From Leptolyngbyaceae cyanobacterium HOT.MB2.61 (lineage in GTDB: Bacteria; Cyanobacteriota; Cyanobacteriia; Leptolyngbyales; Leptolyngbyaceae): 48,926 bases of DNA. The stretch spans positions 1-48,926 of the forward strand of contig JAIMBL010000009.1 in NCBI GenBank assembly GCA_023511615.1, in the 5' to 3' direction. The stretch's first letter is position 1, and each line of letters begins with the position of its first letter. Below, in pieces: positions 14,508 to 24,225 of this stretch. The position numbers and the translations under genes are program-made. Below the pieces are notes generated by a model. The model searched no databases, was not told the origin of the DNA, and saw nothing but the letters and a program-made list of their open reading frames with translations.

Positions 14508-15419
14508 CTACTCTTCAAAAGATGAATCTTCTACTTCAGATGGCTCTGGAGCTTTTGCAGGGGTAGCCTTCGCTGCCTTCACCGCAGATTTTGGCTTTGC
14601 ATTAACCTGAGCGTAGAAAATTCCTCGAATCTTTACATCTTTCGCTGCATGGGAACCCATATCGGTTTCGGAAGGCTGCTCACTTTCAAAAGTTCCAGCA
14701 ATCTCCCCGGTAGTTGGATCAACCTTAGAGACCTGAAGCGAAATCTTACCCTTATCCAGTTGGAATCGCTTTATATTCTCCTTAACCAGTTCTTCACTGT
14801 CTGCCTGGGAAGGGAGAGCGACAGCACTGTCATAGCCAGCAGTCAGACCACGACCCTTTGGATCTAGAAAATTGGAGGTTCGGTAAGAAGGAACCTTGAA
14901 TGTTCCTTCAAAATCAGTTGAACCATTGATGCTGGTTAGTCCAGGCTGGGTGGTTGCGACCAGATTTTTAATCGTAAACAGGAAAGGAACTCGTTCGCCG
15001 CCCGGAAGTTGAACGGTGATTGGTTGGAAGTCAAGACCATCCTCTTCAATGAATGTCAGGCTCTTATCAGAGTTAACTTTAATTTGGCCTGATACGCCTT
15101 CGATAGAAGAGGTATAGCGAGTCATTAGTTTGCCCGGAACAAATTCTGTCTTCTGCCGCTTATTTTCAGCCTCCTCCTTCACCAGGTAGCTGATTGGCTG
15201 AAGACAGAGATTGGTAATGGAGTAGGACTTGTTCGGATCGATAGGAATTGACCCACGGGCCGTTTCATCCAATTGGGGACAGGTATTGGCTAAACCCGTC
15301 CCCTTCATCTGGTCATAAGTCGTAATCGTCTCCCTGCTTAAGGCTGGACTCTCAGCGCAGGCAGTTAAAAAGCTGAAGCAGAATGCCAGAAGTGCAACGA
15401 TTAGAGCGCGGTACCTCAT
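14508..15419 (-). CDS. psbO: Photosystem II manganese-stabilising protein PsbO, with C-terminal extension
   Basis: Extrinsic lumenal 33-kDa protein that stabilises the oxygen-evolving cluster. The ATG at 15419 has GAGG six bases upstream, giving 303 aa; the in-frame TTG at 15425 is less likely. The signal peptide ends with a lipobox-like LTAC (residues 18-21), so the precursor may be lipid-modified or simply cleaved. Family landmarks: TGLANTCPQL and SITNLCLQP (the disulfide cysteines), DGLDFQPITVQLPGGERVPF, DPKGRGLTAGYDSAVALP and GEIAGTFESEQPSETD. The family normally ends near KIRGIFYAQV. Here about 30 further residues follow: a Lys/Ala/Pro linker, then an acidic tail EPSEVEDSSFEE. A terminator lies downstream and a hairpin in the leader. 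Confidence 0.96.
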   Translation of the reverse strand: MRYRALIVALLAFCFSFLTACAESPALSRETITTYDQMKGTGLANTCPQLDETARGSIPIDPNKSYSITNLCLQPISYLVKEEAENKRQKTEFVPGKLMTRYTSSIEGVSGQIKVNSDKSLTFIEEDGLDFQPITVQLPGGERVPFLFTIKNLVATTQPGLTSINGSTDFEGTFKVPSYRTSNFLDPKGRGLTAGYDSAVALPSQADSEELVKENIKRFQLDKGKISLQVSKVDPTTGEIAGTFESEQPSETDMGSHAAKDVKIRGIFYAQVNAKPKSAVKAAKATPAKAPEPSEVEDSSFEE

Positions 15420-16000
15420 GAACAACCTCGAATATCAACGCTAAGTAATTTTCTGCCAGGGCAATTTAGAGTCGGGCTTCAAAGATCCTCAGCCATTGAG
15501 AGGCAAAGCCTGCCTTTCAACAAAGGCTAGTACAGCAAAACTTTCGTTTTGTTGGGATTGTAGGGGTGGAGCCCCAAACCCCCCATGTTGCAAAATTTAG
15601 TGTTTGCAACACTAGACGAAGAATGCTGAAGAGCATCCATTGATCACCAGCTTCAGGCAACTCTCGAAGAGCTAAAGACACGTTGAACCACGTCCCACAT
15701 CTGACTAAGTATTCTTGTGATTCCCGGAATGATTTAACAAAGGTTTCATAAAGCATTCTACATGGCAATGTCGCCATTCCCCTGTTTTAGAGAAGAAATT
15801 GCCCCTTTTGTGGTGGAGACATTCTTAAAGAGAACGCTTGAAAAGTTTCGAATTGTTAAGGGGCAATCGCCCTTTCTTCTCAGAAAGCCGGAGAGGTTTA
15901 TTCTTCATATTTTTCGAAAGAAGATTAGGTAAAAGTAGCTGCGCTGAACAAGTTCTCCAGGTACATTGGATTTTTAACGATACTTAATAAGGCTTTCCGA
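15420..16000. other. Divergent spacer between psbO and the 16001 gene
   Basis: About 580 bases. Near psbO, AGGCA (15501-15505) and TGCCT (15511-15515), extended by TTGA/TCAA, can form a small hairpin in the psbO leader. A short fragment GGGGTGGAGCCCC (about 15565) resembles the dispersed GC-rich repeat. A long inverted repeat lies at 15790-15881. The minus-strand open frame at 15517-15777 is not convincing as a gene. Confidence 0.5.
15790..15881. repeat. Long inverted repeat upstream of the 16001 gene
   Basis: GAGAAGAAA (15790-15798) and TTGCCCCTT (15799-15807) are mirrored by AAGGGGCAA (15858-15866) and TTTCTTCTC (15873-15881). Both 9-mers match perfectly; the right arm carries an extra TCGCCC. 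The 50-base centre has no clear structure. It is either a MITE-like remnant or a transcribed hairpin. Confidence 0.65.
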
Positions 16001-16354
16001 ATGAGTGAAGGAAATTGTTTCAAAGCAGAGCCGCTGGAGCTTAGATTGAGAGCGTTGGCTAGCAATATTCGGGAGTTAGCCGAAGAGCGGCGAGGGGACA
16101 GTCTGGCACTTTTAGCCCTGTTAAGGCTGCTAGAAAGTTTGCATCAGGAAATTCGAGACAGTTTGTTTCAAGATTCCCTACCAGACAATCGACAGGCACT
16201 TTACAACCTGCTAAGGGATATTGAAACAAGTGGAGGATGGCCCTATATCCACAGAATGAAGCTCCAAAACCTACTTGCCAATTTTCAGTTCCTTCATGAC
16301 GGTGAGAAATCGTCCATGCCGCCTAGTTTTTCTCAGAACAACGACCTGCCATGA
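16001..16354 (+). CDS. Conserved hypothetical protein (117 aa)
   Basis: I do not recognise the family. The protein is almost entirely helical and Leu-rich. It contains LRLRALASNIRELAEER, LALLALLRLLESLHQEIRD and ALYNLLRDIETSGGWPYI, and ends in a Ser/Pro/Asn tail. It has no signal peptide or membrane segment, and its only cysteine is Cys6. The ATG at 16001 lacks a clear Shine-Dalgarno. Composition and a dedicated terminator 12 bases after the stop support a real gene. It converges on psbM. The leucine-heptad pattern would suit a small protein-interaction or dimeric helical protein; that is inference only. Confidence 0.7.
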   Translation: MSEGNCFKAEPLELRLRALASNIRELAEERRGDSLALLALLRLLESLHQEIRDSLFQDSLPDNRQALYNLLRDIETSGGWPYIHRMKLQNLLANFQFLHDGEKSSMPPSFSQNNDLP

Positions 16355-16366
16355 GCTTAACAAAGT

Positions 16367-16398
16367 AAAGCGCTGAAGGAGTGAACCCACAGCGCTTT
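16367..16398. terminator. Bidirectional terminator between the 16001 gene and psbM
   Basis: AAAGCGCTG (16367-16375) pairs perfectly with CAGCGCTTT (16390-16398), followed by another T on the plus strand and an A-rich patch that serves the minus strand. Confidence 0.82.
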
Positions 16399-16425
16399 TA
16401 ATGCAACCCGGCATCAGACTTTTCC

Positions 16426-16542
16426 TTAGGAATCATTATTAGCCTGTCGGCTAGCTGTTTGGATGTAGAGAATCAGTAGGAAGACAGACGGAACCAGGAC
16501 GAATAGAATGCTTGCGATGAAACCCAGCTCATTGACTTGCAT
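16426..16542 (-). CDS. psbM: Photosystem II protein PsbM
   Basis: Single-helix subunit at the photosystem II dimer interface, 38 aa. Translating the minus strand from the ATG at 16542 gives [10 protein letters not shown], then [20 protein letters not shown], then SRQANNDS. This is the full family pattern: short lumenal N-terminus, one membrane helix, cytoplasmic tail. AGG lies just upstream of the start. It is 61 bases downstream of the ferredoxin gene on the same strand and may share its transcript. Confidence 0.96.
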   Translation of the reverse strand: MQVNELGFIASILFVLVPSVFLLILYIQTASRQANNDS

Positions 16543-16603
16543 AAGACCTGCCTGTATTAACCTCAGTGTCAACAAGAATTAGGATACCACTGCCGGTTCC
16601 TTT

Positions 16604-16900
16604 TTAGGGCTTCGTCACAATGCTGACTGGACCATGAACCAGAGTTTGACAAGCCAGCCGATAGTTTTCGGGCTTCTTTCTCAGTTTGCGGTTTTCAACT
16701 TCAGTTCGGGGAGAGAGATTTTCCATCCCTTCTGCAACTTCTACAATACAGGTGCCACACTGACCATACCCACCGCAGTTCATCATTTTGCCCACTAGTT
16801 TATAGAGGTCAATTCCGTTCTCCAGGGCTTTGAATCTGAGATTGGCCCCATCGGCAACGACGACCTCTTTATTTTCCTTTAAGAATTTAATGGTCGTCAT
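16604..16900 (-). CDS. Plant-type 2Fe-2S ferredoxin
   Basis: Soluble one-electron carrier, 98 aa. The ATG at 16900 is behind AGGAG at normal spacing; the frame is open to 16942 but that would add 14 polar residues. Cluster ligands are Cys42, Cys48 and Cys51 ([10 protein letters not shown]) and Cys84 (RLACQT), the arrangement of plant and cyanobacterial ferredoxins. It is more basic and diverges from the major photosynthetic PetF around the cluster, so it is probably one of the minor ferredoxin paralogues. It is followed by psbM and transcribed divergently from psbB. Its partner is unknown. Confidence 0.88.
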   Translation of the reverse strand: MTTIKFLKENKEVVVADGANLRFKALENGIDLYKLVGKMMNCGGYGQCGTCIVEVAEGMENLSPRTEVENRKLRKKPENYRLACQTLVHGPVSIVTKP

Positions 16901-17341
16901 CGTTTGGCTCCTGTTGGTCTTTGCTTCGCCTGTAGTGGTCATTGGTTAGCTCCTATATCGATCTGGCTCCCAAGCAGCGCAAGTCTCTCTCTTAACAAAA
17001 TGTTAGATTCCTTTATTTTACATGGCCACTGGGGTGATCGCGCGATCGCGCGACCATAAGGACTCAGACATTTCGTGTAACCACTTTGAGAACTCTGGCG
17101 GGAGACTACAAATTGCTTGCAATGGGCTCTCCCAATGTATACACTTCTTTATACACTTTCATTTTCATCAACGTACTGTTAAGTGGTTGTCTCGGTCTCC
17201 TAAAAGGCTGGGTTAGAAACCATGTTGAGGAGTGCGAGGTTAAAGGAGCTACGGACCTGGTAAATTTATCAATGTCCGTCGCTTTAATAAAATGCTTAAG
17301 AAAGCGTTGAACTAGAGCTAGTTAAAGGAGGAGCGTAGTCG
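16901..17341. promoter_or_regulatory. Divergent regulatory region between ferredoxin and psbB
   Basis: A 441-base spacer expected to hold both promoters. GATCGCGCGATCGCGCGACC (17036-17055) is a double HIP1-like palindrome. Just before psbB, AACTAG (17310-17315) and CTAGTT (17318-17323) are inverted around AG and abut the AAAGGAGGAG ribosome binding site (from 17324). Short plus-strand open frames here (for example 17086-17310) lack coding character. Promoter boxes were not assigned. Confidence 0.45.
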
Positions 17342-18874
17342 ATGGGGCTACCCTGGTATCGAGTACACACCGTCCTGATCAATGATCCAGGGCGGCTTAT
17401 CGCAACCCACCTGATGCACACTGCCTTAGTTGCAGGGTGGGCCGGTTCAATGGCGCTGTATGAGTTGGCTATTTTTGACCCTAGCGATCCTGTGTTGAAT
17501 CCAATGTGGCGTCAGGGCATGTTTGTGCTGCCCTTTATGGCTCGTCTGGGTGTCACAGGTTCCTGGGGAGGCTGGAGTATTACTGGCGAAACGGGAGTTA
17601 ATCCTGGTTTTTGGTCGTTTGAGGGAGTAGCTGCTGCCCACATCATTCTTTCGGGCCTCTTGTTTTTGGCAGCTGTCTGGCACTGGGTATATTGGGATTT
17701 GGAACTTTTCCAGGATCCTCGTACCGGTGAGCCAGCCCTGGACCTGCCAAAAATGTTTGGTATCCATCTCTTTTTGTCTGGGCTCCTTTGCTTTGGATTT
17801 GGAGCATTCCATCTGACTGGTCTCTATGGTCCGGGGATGTGGGTATCTGACCCCTACGGTTTGACAGGAAGTGTGCAACCAGTCGCACCTGAGTGGGGGC
17901 CCTCTGGGTTTAACCCCTTTAACCCTGGGGGAATTGTGGCTCATCACATCGCCGCTGGAATCGTTGGCATTATTGCAGGCTTATTCCACCTGAGTGTTCG
18001 CCCGCCTGAACGGCTTTACAAAGCGTTACGGATGGGGAACATTGAGACGGTTCTGTCAAGCAGTATTGCTGCTGTATTTTTCGCCGCTTTTGTGGTGGCT
18101 GGCACAATGTGGTACGGCAGTGCTGCAACGCCAATTGAGTTATACGGCCCAACCCGTTATCAGTGGGATAGTGGCTACTTCAAGCAGGAGATTGAGCGGC
18201 GTGTTCAGGCAAGCCTGGCAGATGGAGCTTCGTTGGCAGAGGCTTACTCAGCTATTCCTGAGAAGCTGGCATTTTATGACTACGTTGGCAACAGCCCTGC
18301 TAAAGGTGGGCTTTTCCGCACGGGTCCCATGAATAAGGGAGACGGGATTGCTCAGCAGTGGTTAGGACACCCGGTTTTCAAAGATAAGGAAGGTAGGGAG
18401 CTTTTTGTGCGGCGCTTACCTAACTTCTTCGAGAACTTCCCGGTTGTTCTAACAGATAAGGATGGAGTTGTTCGGGCTGACATTCCTTTCCGTAAGGCAG
18501 AGTCTAAGTACAGTTTTGAGCAGACCGGTGTGACGGTTAGTTTCTATGGTGGAGCTTTATCGGGTCAAACCTTTAAGGATCCGGCAACAGTGAAGCGCTA
18601 TGCCCGCGCAGCCCAATTGGGTGAGCCATTTGAATTTGATCGGGAAACTCTGAAGTCTGATGGGGTATTTCGCACCAGTCCAAGAGGTTGGTTTACGTTC
18701 GGTCATGCAGTATTTGCTTTGCTCTTCTTCTTTGGGCACATCTGGCATGGAACTCGCACGATTTTCCGCGATGTGTTTGCTGGGATCGACCCCGATCTTT
18801 CAGAAGAGCAGGTCGAGTGGGGCTTTTACCAGAAAGTGGGTGACAAGACTACTCGTCGTGCAGAGCCTATCTAG
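17342..18874 (+). CDS. psbB: Photosystem II CP47 chlorophyll apoprotein
   Basis: Core antenna protein of photosystem II with six membrane helices and a large lumenal loop between helices 5 and 6, binding about 16 chlorophylls. It is 510 aa, the usual length, and begins [20 protein letters not shown]. His-bearing helices are visible ([68 protein letters not shown]). A strong AAAGGAGGAG precedes the ATG. psbT follows after 149 bases on the same strand, the normal cyanobacterial order. Confidence 0.98.
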   Translation: MGLPWYRVHTVLINDPGRLIATHLMHTALVAGWAGSMALYELAIFDPSDPVLNPMWRQGMFVLPFMARLGVTGSWGGWSITGETGVNPGFWSFEGVAAAHIILSGLLFLAAVWHWVYWDLELFQDPRTGEPALDLPKMFGIHLFLSGLLCFGFGAFHLTGLYGPGMWVSDPYGLTGSVQPVAPEWGPSGFNPFNPGGIVAHHIAAGIVGIIAGLFHLSVRPPERLYKALRMGNIETVLSSSIAAVFFAAFVVAGTMWYGSAATPIELYGPTRYQWDSGYFKQEIERRVQASLADGASLAEAYSAIPEKLAFYDYVGNSPAKGGLFRTGPMNKGDGIAQQWLGHPVFKDKEGRELFVRRLPNFFENFPVVLTDKDGVVRADIPFRKAESKYSFEQTGVTVSFYGGALSGQTFKDPATVKRYARAAQLGEPFEFDRETLKSDGVFRTSPRGWFTFGHAVFALLFFFGHIWHGTRTIFRDVFAGIDPDLSEEQVEWGFYQKVGDKTTRRAEPI

Positions 18875-19023
18875 TACCATCCGTTAGTTTTTTTGGAGGG
18901 GAGGGGTTTACAACTGTTTACTGGAGCTTTCTGGTTACTGGAGCTTTCTGGTGAAGTTTGTAGATCCCTCTTAACTTTTGGCTTGGTAAACTGATGTTGA
19001 TTGAGTAGCTAGGAATTTTTGAT

Positions 19024-19119
19024 ATGGAAAACGTTGCTTACATCTTTATCCTTACTGTGTCCATTGGAATTCTCTTTTTTGCAGTTGCCTTCCGTGAACC
19101 TCCCCGCATTGGGAAGTAA
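19024..19119 (+). CDS. psbT: Photosystem II protein PsbT
   Basis: Single-helix subunit at the photosystem II dimer interface near QA, 31 aa. The ATG at 19024 opens [10 protein letters not shown], followed by [21 protein letters not shown] and a TAA at 19117. The one hydrophobic helix, then FREPPRI, is the family signature. It lies downstream of psbB on the same strand. No Shine-Dalgarno stands out. Confidence 0.96.
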   Translation: MENVAYIFILTVSIGILFFAVAFREPPRIGK

Positions 19120-19301
19120 GTGAAACGGTTGGTTCGTTGACCAGTGAATACCTGTTTTCTGTTGGCAGATTTGTTACTCCGTGAATTAGGTTTCAACAGG
19201 TGTTTGGCGGTTCGCTCAGGCAAACCGCTATCCTTGAGAAAGGTTTTAAACCCTGTTGCTCCGATTTCATGGAGTAGCTGCTGATTGCGCTCTTAAAGTC
19301 T

Positions 19302-19931
19302 GTGAGCACTTCTTTCTTCCCTTCAAAGGATTATCGACGCCAACCTGACCCGACCCCTTTCGAGCCGTCAGATCTTGTTATCCGTGTTGCTCAGCCAAAA
19401 GATTTAGCGGAGCTGGTTGAAGTTCTCTCTAGCAGTTTTCACTCCCGCACAGGAATGATGCGCTGGTTTTTCCCCCTCCTGCGCATGGGGTTGTATGAGG
19501 ATTTGCGCCAGAGGTTGCGATCGCCCCTTTCATCTGATTATGTTTGTCTGGCTGCTGTGCTTTCCGCGACCCACCATTATTCCTATGTGGTGGGTGCAGT
19601 TGAAGTGGCTCTGCGCCCAGCTTACCCGTTCCAGATTCGCAGTTCTCCCTATCCCTACCTTTCTAATCTGGCTGTGCAGTTAGAGTATCGCAGACGGGGA
19701 GTTGCTCAGAAATTGCTTCAGACCTGTGAGGAATTTGTGTTGGATCGGGGCTTTCATGACCTTTACCTGCATGTTTTAGACGATAACGTTGCCGCCAAAC
19801 AGCTCTATTTCAAAGCTGGTTATCGATTGAAGCAAGCAGACCCACTCTGGTGTCACTGGCTCTTAAAACAGCCTCGACGAGTTTTACTGCACAAGAAGCT
19901 AACCCAGTCAGACATTTCTAGTTTGGCTTGA
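19302..19931 (+). CDS. GNAT-family N-acetyltransferase
   Basis: Acetyl-CoA-dependent acetyltransferase of unknown substrate, 209 aa from a GTG at 19302. The GNAT core starts at LVIRVAQPKDLAELVEVL (about residue 26). Motif A is LSNLAVQLEYRRRGVAQKLL (about residues 120-139), with the pyrophosphate-binding RRRGVA loop. Motif B includes LYLHVLDDNVAAKQLYFKAGY. The N-terminal 25 residues are polar and the start is uncertain because no clear ribosome binding site precedes it. It follows psbB-psbT on the same strand, which suggests but does not prove a link with photosystem II assembly or regulation. Confidence 0.87.
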   Translation: MSTSFFPSKDYRRQPDPTPFEPSDLVIRVAQPKDLAELVEVLSSSFHSRTGMMRWFFPLLRMGLYEDLRQRLRSPLSSDYVCLAAVLSATHHYSYVVGAVEVALRPAYPFQIRSSPYPYLSNLAVQLEYRRRGVAQKLLQTCEEFVLDRGFHDLYLHVLDDNVAAKQLYFKAGYRLKQADPLWCHWLLKQPRRVLLHKKLTQSDISSLA

Positions 19932-20483
19932 GAATAAAGGTCAGAAGTCAGGAGCAGGAACGAGTGAGGAGTAAGGAGAAGCTTAGAACTCAGAACTCAA
20001 CCCGGAGGCACTATCCCAGTCAACACTCTACTCACAACTCTCTAGCGGCTTGGGCCAGGAGCCAGAGCCCAATGGCGGAGGCCTAAAGTCATCATGATGC
20101 TGTTCAGCTTCATCTTTTCTTTAAAGAATTCAGTCTATTTGCTTCTTCACTTCAGAGTTTCCTCACCTTTCCAGAGCGGTAGCTATTGACGAATGCCCTA
20201 GAATAGGTATGGAAATTTGCCTATCCTCCAATTTCATTAAGTTATTTGCGTGAGTGTTGAGCTGTGGGAAGTATGAGGCGGGTATTCCGCTAGTGTTTCG
20301 CGGCTGAGTTAATTGTTTTGCGGCTGAGTTAATCGATGCTGGTCCTGGTGCAGACTAAAGAAAAAGGTTGACTGTGGGGTATTGGTTGAGTTTTTGGAAC
20401 CAGATTATGGCACTGCCAAAGCTTTTCGGGGCCATTTACCACTTCAGCGGTATCCTTTCTAGTAGTTCCAGGGCTTCAGTGAT
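19932..20483. other. Intergenic region with short repeats
   Basis: About 550 bases without a supportable gene. It starts with GGAGTAAGGAG/CAGAACTCAGAACTCA-type short direct repeats (19940-20000), as often seen in cyanobacterial spacers. Further on, CGGCTGAGTTAAT is duplicated with a period of 20 (20301-20313 and 20321-20333). No terminator or promoter could be assigned. Confidence 0.45.
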
Positions 20484-20978
20484 ATGAGGGATGAAAGCCT
20501 GAGCCTCCGTCAAGAACTGATTGAGTACCCAGAGGATTCTGAGATTCTGACGCAGTTAAACAGCGGTCAGTTGCTTATGGTAAACAGCCGGAGACGAAAT
20601 GGGTTGATTATCTATAAGCGATTTCATGCGGAATTTGCTGGACCAGGAGCAGCCGTTGGCAGTTTTTTTGATGTCGATTGCTCACGAGTGGTTCCGGTAG
20701 GAGATTTATCCCTTGTTTACCCAGAATCTCAAGAAGAGCGGCAAAAGGCATATTTGATCCGACGGCAATGGATTCGGCTGACCCAGCAGCTAACGGATAA
20801 TCCTGTTCCTTTACAGCGGGCCCAGATGATTTTGAATCAGTTTGAGAATTATTTTGGCCCTGAAACTGTGGCTGAACTGCCAGATGAGGCATTTGCTCTA
20901 CTGGTAGGAGTTCTTCCTCAGACGGTTAGAATGATGCGCCATAATGCGGAAAATCTTGATATCCGGATCAGAATGTAG
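20484..20978 (+). CDS. Conserved hypothetical protein (164 aa)
   Basis: I do not recognise a named family. The N-terminal half looks like a small beta domain (SEILTQLNSGQLLMVNSRRRNGLIIYKRF, then GSFFDVDCSRVVPVGDLSLVYP). The C-terminal half is helical (ERQKAYLIRRQWIRLTQQL, RAQMILNQFENYFGPETVAELPDEAFALLVGVLPQTV). The whole is soluble, with one cysteine. The ATG at 20484 has no strong Shine-Dalgarno. It converges on hisC with only 10 bases between stops. Protein-like composition over a long frame supports it as a gene. Confidence 0.78.
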   Translation: MRDESLSLRQELIEYPEDSEILTQLNSGQLLMVNSRRRNGLIIYKRFHAEFAGPGAAVGSFFDVDCSRVVPVGDLSLVYPESQEERQKAYLIRRQWIRLTQQLTDNPVPLQRAQMILNQFENYFGPETVAELPDEAFALLVGVLPQTVRMMRHNAENLDIRIRM

Positions 20979-20988
20979 TGAGGGTTGC

Positions 20989-22146
20989 TCATTCGGATAA
21001 TCCTGCTTCAAGAAAATGCTTCAGGATAGCATCCAGTCGAGCCAACAGGCGTGCATTTTCGTCTGGGCAGCCGATAGTGATTCTCAGTCCTCCACTGATG
21101 TGGCGAATCAGAGTGCCTCTGGATTTAAGCTGGTGATGAATTTCCTCCAGTCGTAAGTCGTGATTTGCAGATTCTTGATTCAAACGAACATAGACAAAGT
21201 TTGCTGCACTCGGCCAGACGGTTAAAGTAGCGTGTTGCCTTAATGACTGGATCAGGTGTTCGCGCTGTTCCAGAATTGCAGAGATGGACTGAAACAGTTC
21301 TTGACGACGGGTAAGGGCGGTCAGGGCAGCTACCTGAGTAAAGGCGGGCAAATTGTAGGGCAAACGAACTTTTTCCAGGACCGCGGTGAGTTCGGGATGG
21401 GCGATCGCGTACCCTACTCGATGCGCCGCCAACCGAAAAGCCTTGGAGAAGGTGCGTAGAATCACCCAGTTTGGTCGTTGCAGCACTTCGCTGACCAGGG
21501 TTTTCTGGCTGAACTCAAAATAAGCTTCGTCAATAACAACCAGAATTTCTTCTGGCAGGCTTTTTAACCAGGAAATTTCGGCTAGGGTGAGTGCGTTTCC
21601 GGTGGGGGAGTTGGGATGGACAACGAAAACAACCCGAATGGGCGGGGAAGATTCAGAAATTAGAGTTTGAGCCGCTTGCCAGTCCATTTCAAAGTTGAGT
21701 GGTGACCGCTCTACGGCCAAAACTGGAATCCCTAGAGTCCGAGCCAGGATAGCATACATCGAGAAGGTTGGTTCAGCCACCAGAATGGAACCTTCACCCT
21801 GCAGGCAGGTGGCAATCAAGAGGGATCGAATCAACTCATCAGAGCCGTTGCCAATCGAAACATGGGTTGAGTTGAAAGCGTTGCCTGGGAGCCCTGCCGA
21901 TTCGTTGACATAGTCAGCGATCGCCTGCTTTAATGCCAGATGCCCTCCATCGGGATAGCGATTTGCCTGAATCTCCTTCTGGTAAATCCATGCCAGCTTT
22001 TGTTTCAGTTCTTCCGGCAAGTCGAACGGGCTTTCGTTGGTATCCAGATGGTCCCATGCCATCGGTTCTTGAGCAAAGGTTGAATCCTCCGTATGGGGAG
22101 TATAAGCTTTGAGTTGAGTCAGGTCAGACCGGATGAATAAAAGCAT
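20989..22146 (-). CDS. hisC: Histidinol-phosphate aminotransferase
   Basis: PLP-dependent fold-type I aminotransferase converting imidazole-acetol phosphate and glutamate to histidinol phosphate in histidine synthesis; 385 aa. Landmarks are [11 protein letters not shown] and NRYPDGG near the N-terminus, GNGSDELI (phosphate binding), [18 protein letters not shown], and the PLP lysine Lys235 in [17 protein letters not shown]. The C-terminus has the conserved [17 protein letters not shown]. HisC paralogues can act on aromatic substrates, so specificity is inferred. No other his gene is adjacent. The R3H ATPase gene ends 20 bases upstream on the same strand, so cotranscription is possible. Confidence 0.92.
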   Translation of the reverse strand: MLLFIRSDLTQLKAYTPHTEDSTFAQEPMAWDHLDTNESPFDLPEELKQKLAWIYQKEIQANRYPDGGHLALKQAIADYVNESAGLPGNAFNSTHVSIGNGSDELIRSLLIATCLQGEGSILVAEPTFSMYAILARTLGIPVLAVERSPLNFEMDWQAAQTLISESSPPIRVVFVVHPNSPTGNALTLAEISWLKSLPEEILVVIDEAYFEFSQKTLVSEVLQRPNWVILRTFSKAFRLAAHRVGYAIAHPELTAVLEKVRLPYNLPAFTQVAALTALTRRQELFQSISAILEQREHLIQSLRQHATLTVWPSAANFVYVRLNQESANHDLRLEEIHHQLKSRGTLIRHISGGLRITIGCPDENARLLARLDAILKHFLEAGLSE

Positions 22147-22166
22147 GGCGTTTTATCGAAACAATC

Positions 22167-24158
22167 TTATGCGGGGTAAATTCTCAGCCGTCGGTTGGGC
22201 TCTTCTCCAAAGCTGCGTGACTTGAGATGGTAGTGCTCAACCAGTTCATGTTGCATCCGTCGCACATCGGCTGAACGGGGTAGCAGTTCAACAGGTTGCC
22301 CCTTGGGGATGACAATTTGCTCTACAGCAAGCCGGGCTTCTTCTAACGCCTCAATTTCATCATCGCTACTGCTGCGTATAAACAGGTTGATATCATTGGC
22401 GTCAGGAATGATGGGATCGTCTATATCCAGCATTCGCCTCAAACCATGGGCAATCTGGGGAATCGTGCTGGCTTTGATGGTGTGAATAGGCACCTGCCGG
22501 ACTTTTGCAATGTGACGCAGTTTTGAGTGATTTTTGACATGCGATCGCAAAGCCAGAACAGCGTCGGCATTATCGATATCCTTCGTCAGGGCAATGGGCA
22601 AATTGAGGGTGCGGATGACCTGCTCTAGCTGATGACGACCGACACCATAAGGATAGACATACAAAATCTCCTCGCCACTGGAATTCTGTTCTCGCCTGGG
22701 TTCGCCAAGCTCATCCTGCCCGGTTTCTTCACCCAGGTTGATTGCCGCTTCGCCAGTGGCAAAGTTCCTCTGCAAAGATTCGTTCAGCAATCGTTCAAAC
22801 TGTTGATGCTCAGGTTGATGCTCAGAAGGTGGAGGTTGAAGTTGGGCCGGAAGTGGTCGCATCTGACCGGATGATCGCCAGCCTCGACCTTTATTGCGTC
22901 CCTGCGTTGGAGTAGCGCGATCGTCCAGCAGATTGTCCAGCCCACCAAACTGACTAAAAGGGCTACGAACAGGGCGACCCTGTGGCGTCTGGTCTGCCGC
23001 TTCGCTCGATAGCTCATGGGTAATTGTGACCTTGCCCGTCTCGCTTATCGTTCGCACTTGAGGATTGGGCTGACGGCCCCGCAATAAGCTATCAATTGTT
23101 TCGGCAACATGCTCGTGCACAACCCAGCGCTGCCGCTCCAACATCTCCACTGCAATATCAAATGTGGGAGGGGCTTTGCGCTCCAGTACACTCTTTTGAC
23201 TGCCCCGTCGGCGAGCTTCTTCATCCCCCAACGTTACGGACTGAATCCCACCAATCAGGTCGGATAAAGTTGGGTTTTTAATCAGGTTCTCCAAGCGATT
23301 GCCGTGAGCCGTACCGACTAGCTGGACTCCTCGTTCGGCAATTGTTCGGGCAGCCAGAGCTTCCAGCTCTGTGCCAATCTCATCAATGACAATCACTTCA
23401 GGCATGTGGTTCTCCACAGCCTCAATCATGACCTGGTGTTGAAACTCTGGACGGGCAACCTGCATTCGGCGGGCGCGGCCAATTGCTGGATGGGGAACAT
23501 CACCATCTCCAGCAATTTCATTTGAAGTGTCAATAATAACCACACGTTTCTCAAGTTCATCCGCTAGAACCCTTGCAATTTCCCGTAAGGCCGTTGTTTT
23601 TCCCACCCCCGGACGCCCCAGCATCAGAATCGACCTGCCACTTTCTACCAGGTCACGAATCATCCCAATCGTACCGTAAATGGCACGCCCGACCCGGCAG
23701 GTCAGCCCGATAATGTCGCCCCGCCGATTGCGAATAGCACTGATCCGGTGTAACGTTTGCTCAATCCCGGCACGGTTGTCCCCTCCAAAATCGCCTACCT
23801 TGGTGATACACTCATTCAGGTCACTTTGAGAAACGGGGATGTCTGATAGGTATTCTGCCTTGCCAGGAAACCGTGCTTCTGGACGACGACCCAAATCCAT
23901 CACCACCTCAACCAGAGTGTCTCTGTTGGGATGCTGGGCAAGGCGATTTTGAATGGGTTCAGGTAAAACTTTTAGCAACTTATTTAAGTCGTCTGTAATT
24001 TGCATGCTGATGCGGGGAGCGTCTTTGGCGCTTGGGGAAGCAGTTTCTGAAAGATGGGGTTTCGCGTTCTGACGATTGATTCCTAAATCCGAATTAGCCT
24101 TTTGAACCTCAGATTGAATTCTTTTGTCAGAAGGCTGAAATATGTCTGGATTAACCAT
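22167..24158 (-). CDS. Ycf45-like AAA ATPase with R3H domain
   Basis: Cytoplasmic ATPase of the family conserved in cyanobacteria and some plastids (Ycf45), 663 aa. The ATPase core resembles SpoIIIAA and secretion ATPases: Walker A GRPGVGKT (181-188), Walker [12 protein letters not shown] (about 253-263), and a [18 protein letters not shown] segment preceding it. A low-complexity linker (about 400-470) leads to a second domain containing [16 protein letters not shown] and [21 protein letters not shown]. The extreme C-terminus is an R3H single-strand nucleic-acid-binding motif ([13 protein letters not shown], then [14 protein letters not shown]). The role is thought to involve nucleic acid but is not established. 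It lies between ldpA and hisC on the same strand. Confidence 0.88.
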   Translation of the reverse strand: MVNPDIFQPSDKRIQSEVQKANSDLGINRQNAKPHLSETASPSAKDAPRISMQITDDLNKLLKVLPEPIQNRLAQHPNRDTLVEVVMDLGRRPEARFPGKAEYLSDIPVSQSDLNECITKVGDFGGDNRAGIEQTLHRISAIRNRRGDIIGLTCRVGRAIYGTIGMIRDLVESGRSILMLGRPGVGKTTALREIARVLADELEKRVVIIDTSNEIAGDGDVPHPAIGRARRMQVARPEFQHQVMIEAVENHMPEVIVIDEIGTELEALAARTIAERGVQLVGTAHGNRLENLIKNPTLSDLIGGIQSVTLGDEEARRRGSQKSVLERKAPPTFDIAVEMLERQRWVVHEHVAETIDSLLRGRQPNPQVRTISETGKVTITHELSSEAADQTPQGRPVRSPFSQFGGLDNLLDDRATPTQGRNKGRGWRSSGQMRPLPAQLQPPPSEHQPEHQQFERLLNESLQRNFATGEAAINLGEETGQDELGEPRREQNSSGEEILYVYPYGVGRHQLEQVIRTLNLPIALTKDIDNADAVLALRSHVKNHSKLRHIAKVRQVPIHTIKASTIPQIAHGLRRMLDIDDPIIPDANDINLFIRSSSDDEIEALEEARLAVEQIVIPKGQPVELLPRSADVRRMQHELVEHYHLKSRSFGEEPNRRLRIYPA

Positions 24159-24225
24159 GTGCTCTACAGGAAAGTAGTTAAAGCTGACTACGGGTAGATG
24201 CGGAACTGGACTTAGATGAAATTGC

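Noticed and set aside
15517-15777. Minus-strand 86-aa frame upstream of psbO
   Set aside because: Its C-terminal part is translated from the GC-rich repeat fragment, there is no ribosome binding site, and the composition is unlike a folded protein.
17086-17310. Plus-strand 74-aa frame with a hydrophobic patch just before psbB
   Set aside because: No Shine-Dalgarno, it ends inside the psbB leader, and no similarity to any small photosystem subunit.
17447-17947. Long antisense frame (166 aa) within psbB
   Set aside because: It is the reverse strand of a highly conserved gene and its residues mirror psbB codon bias.
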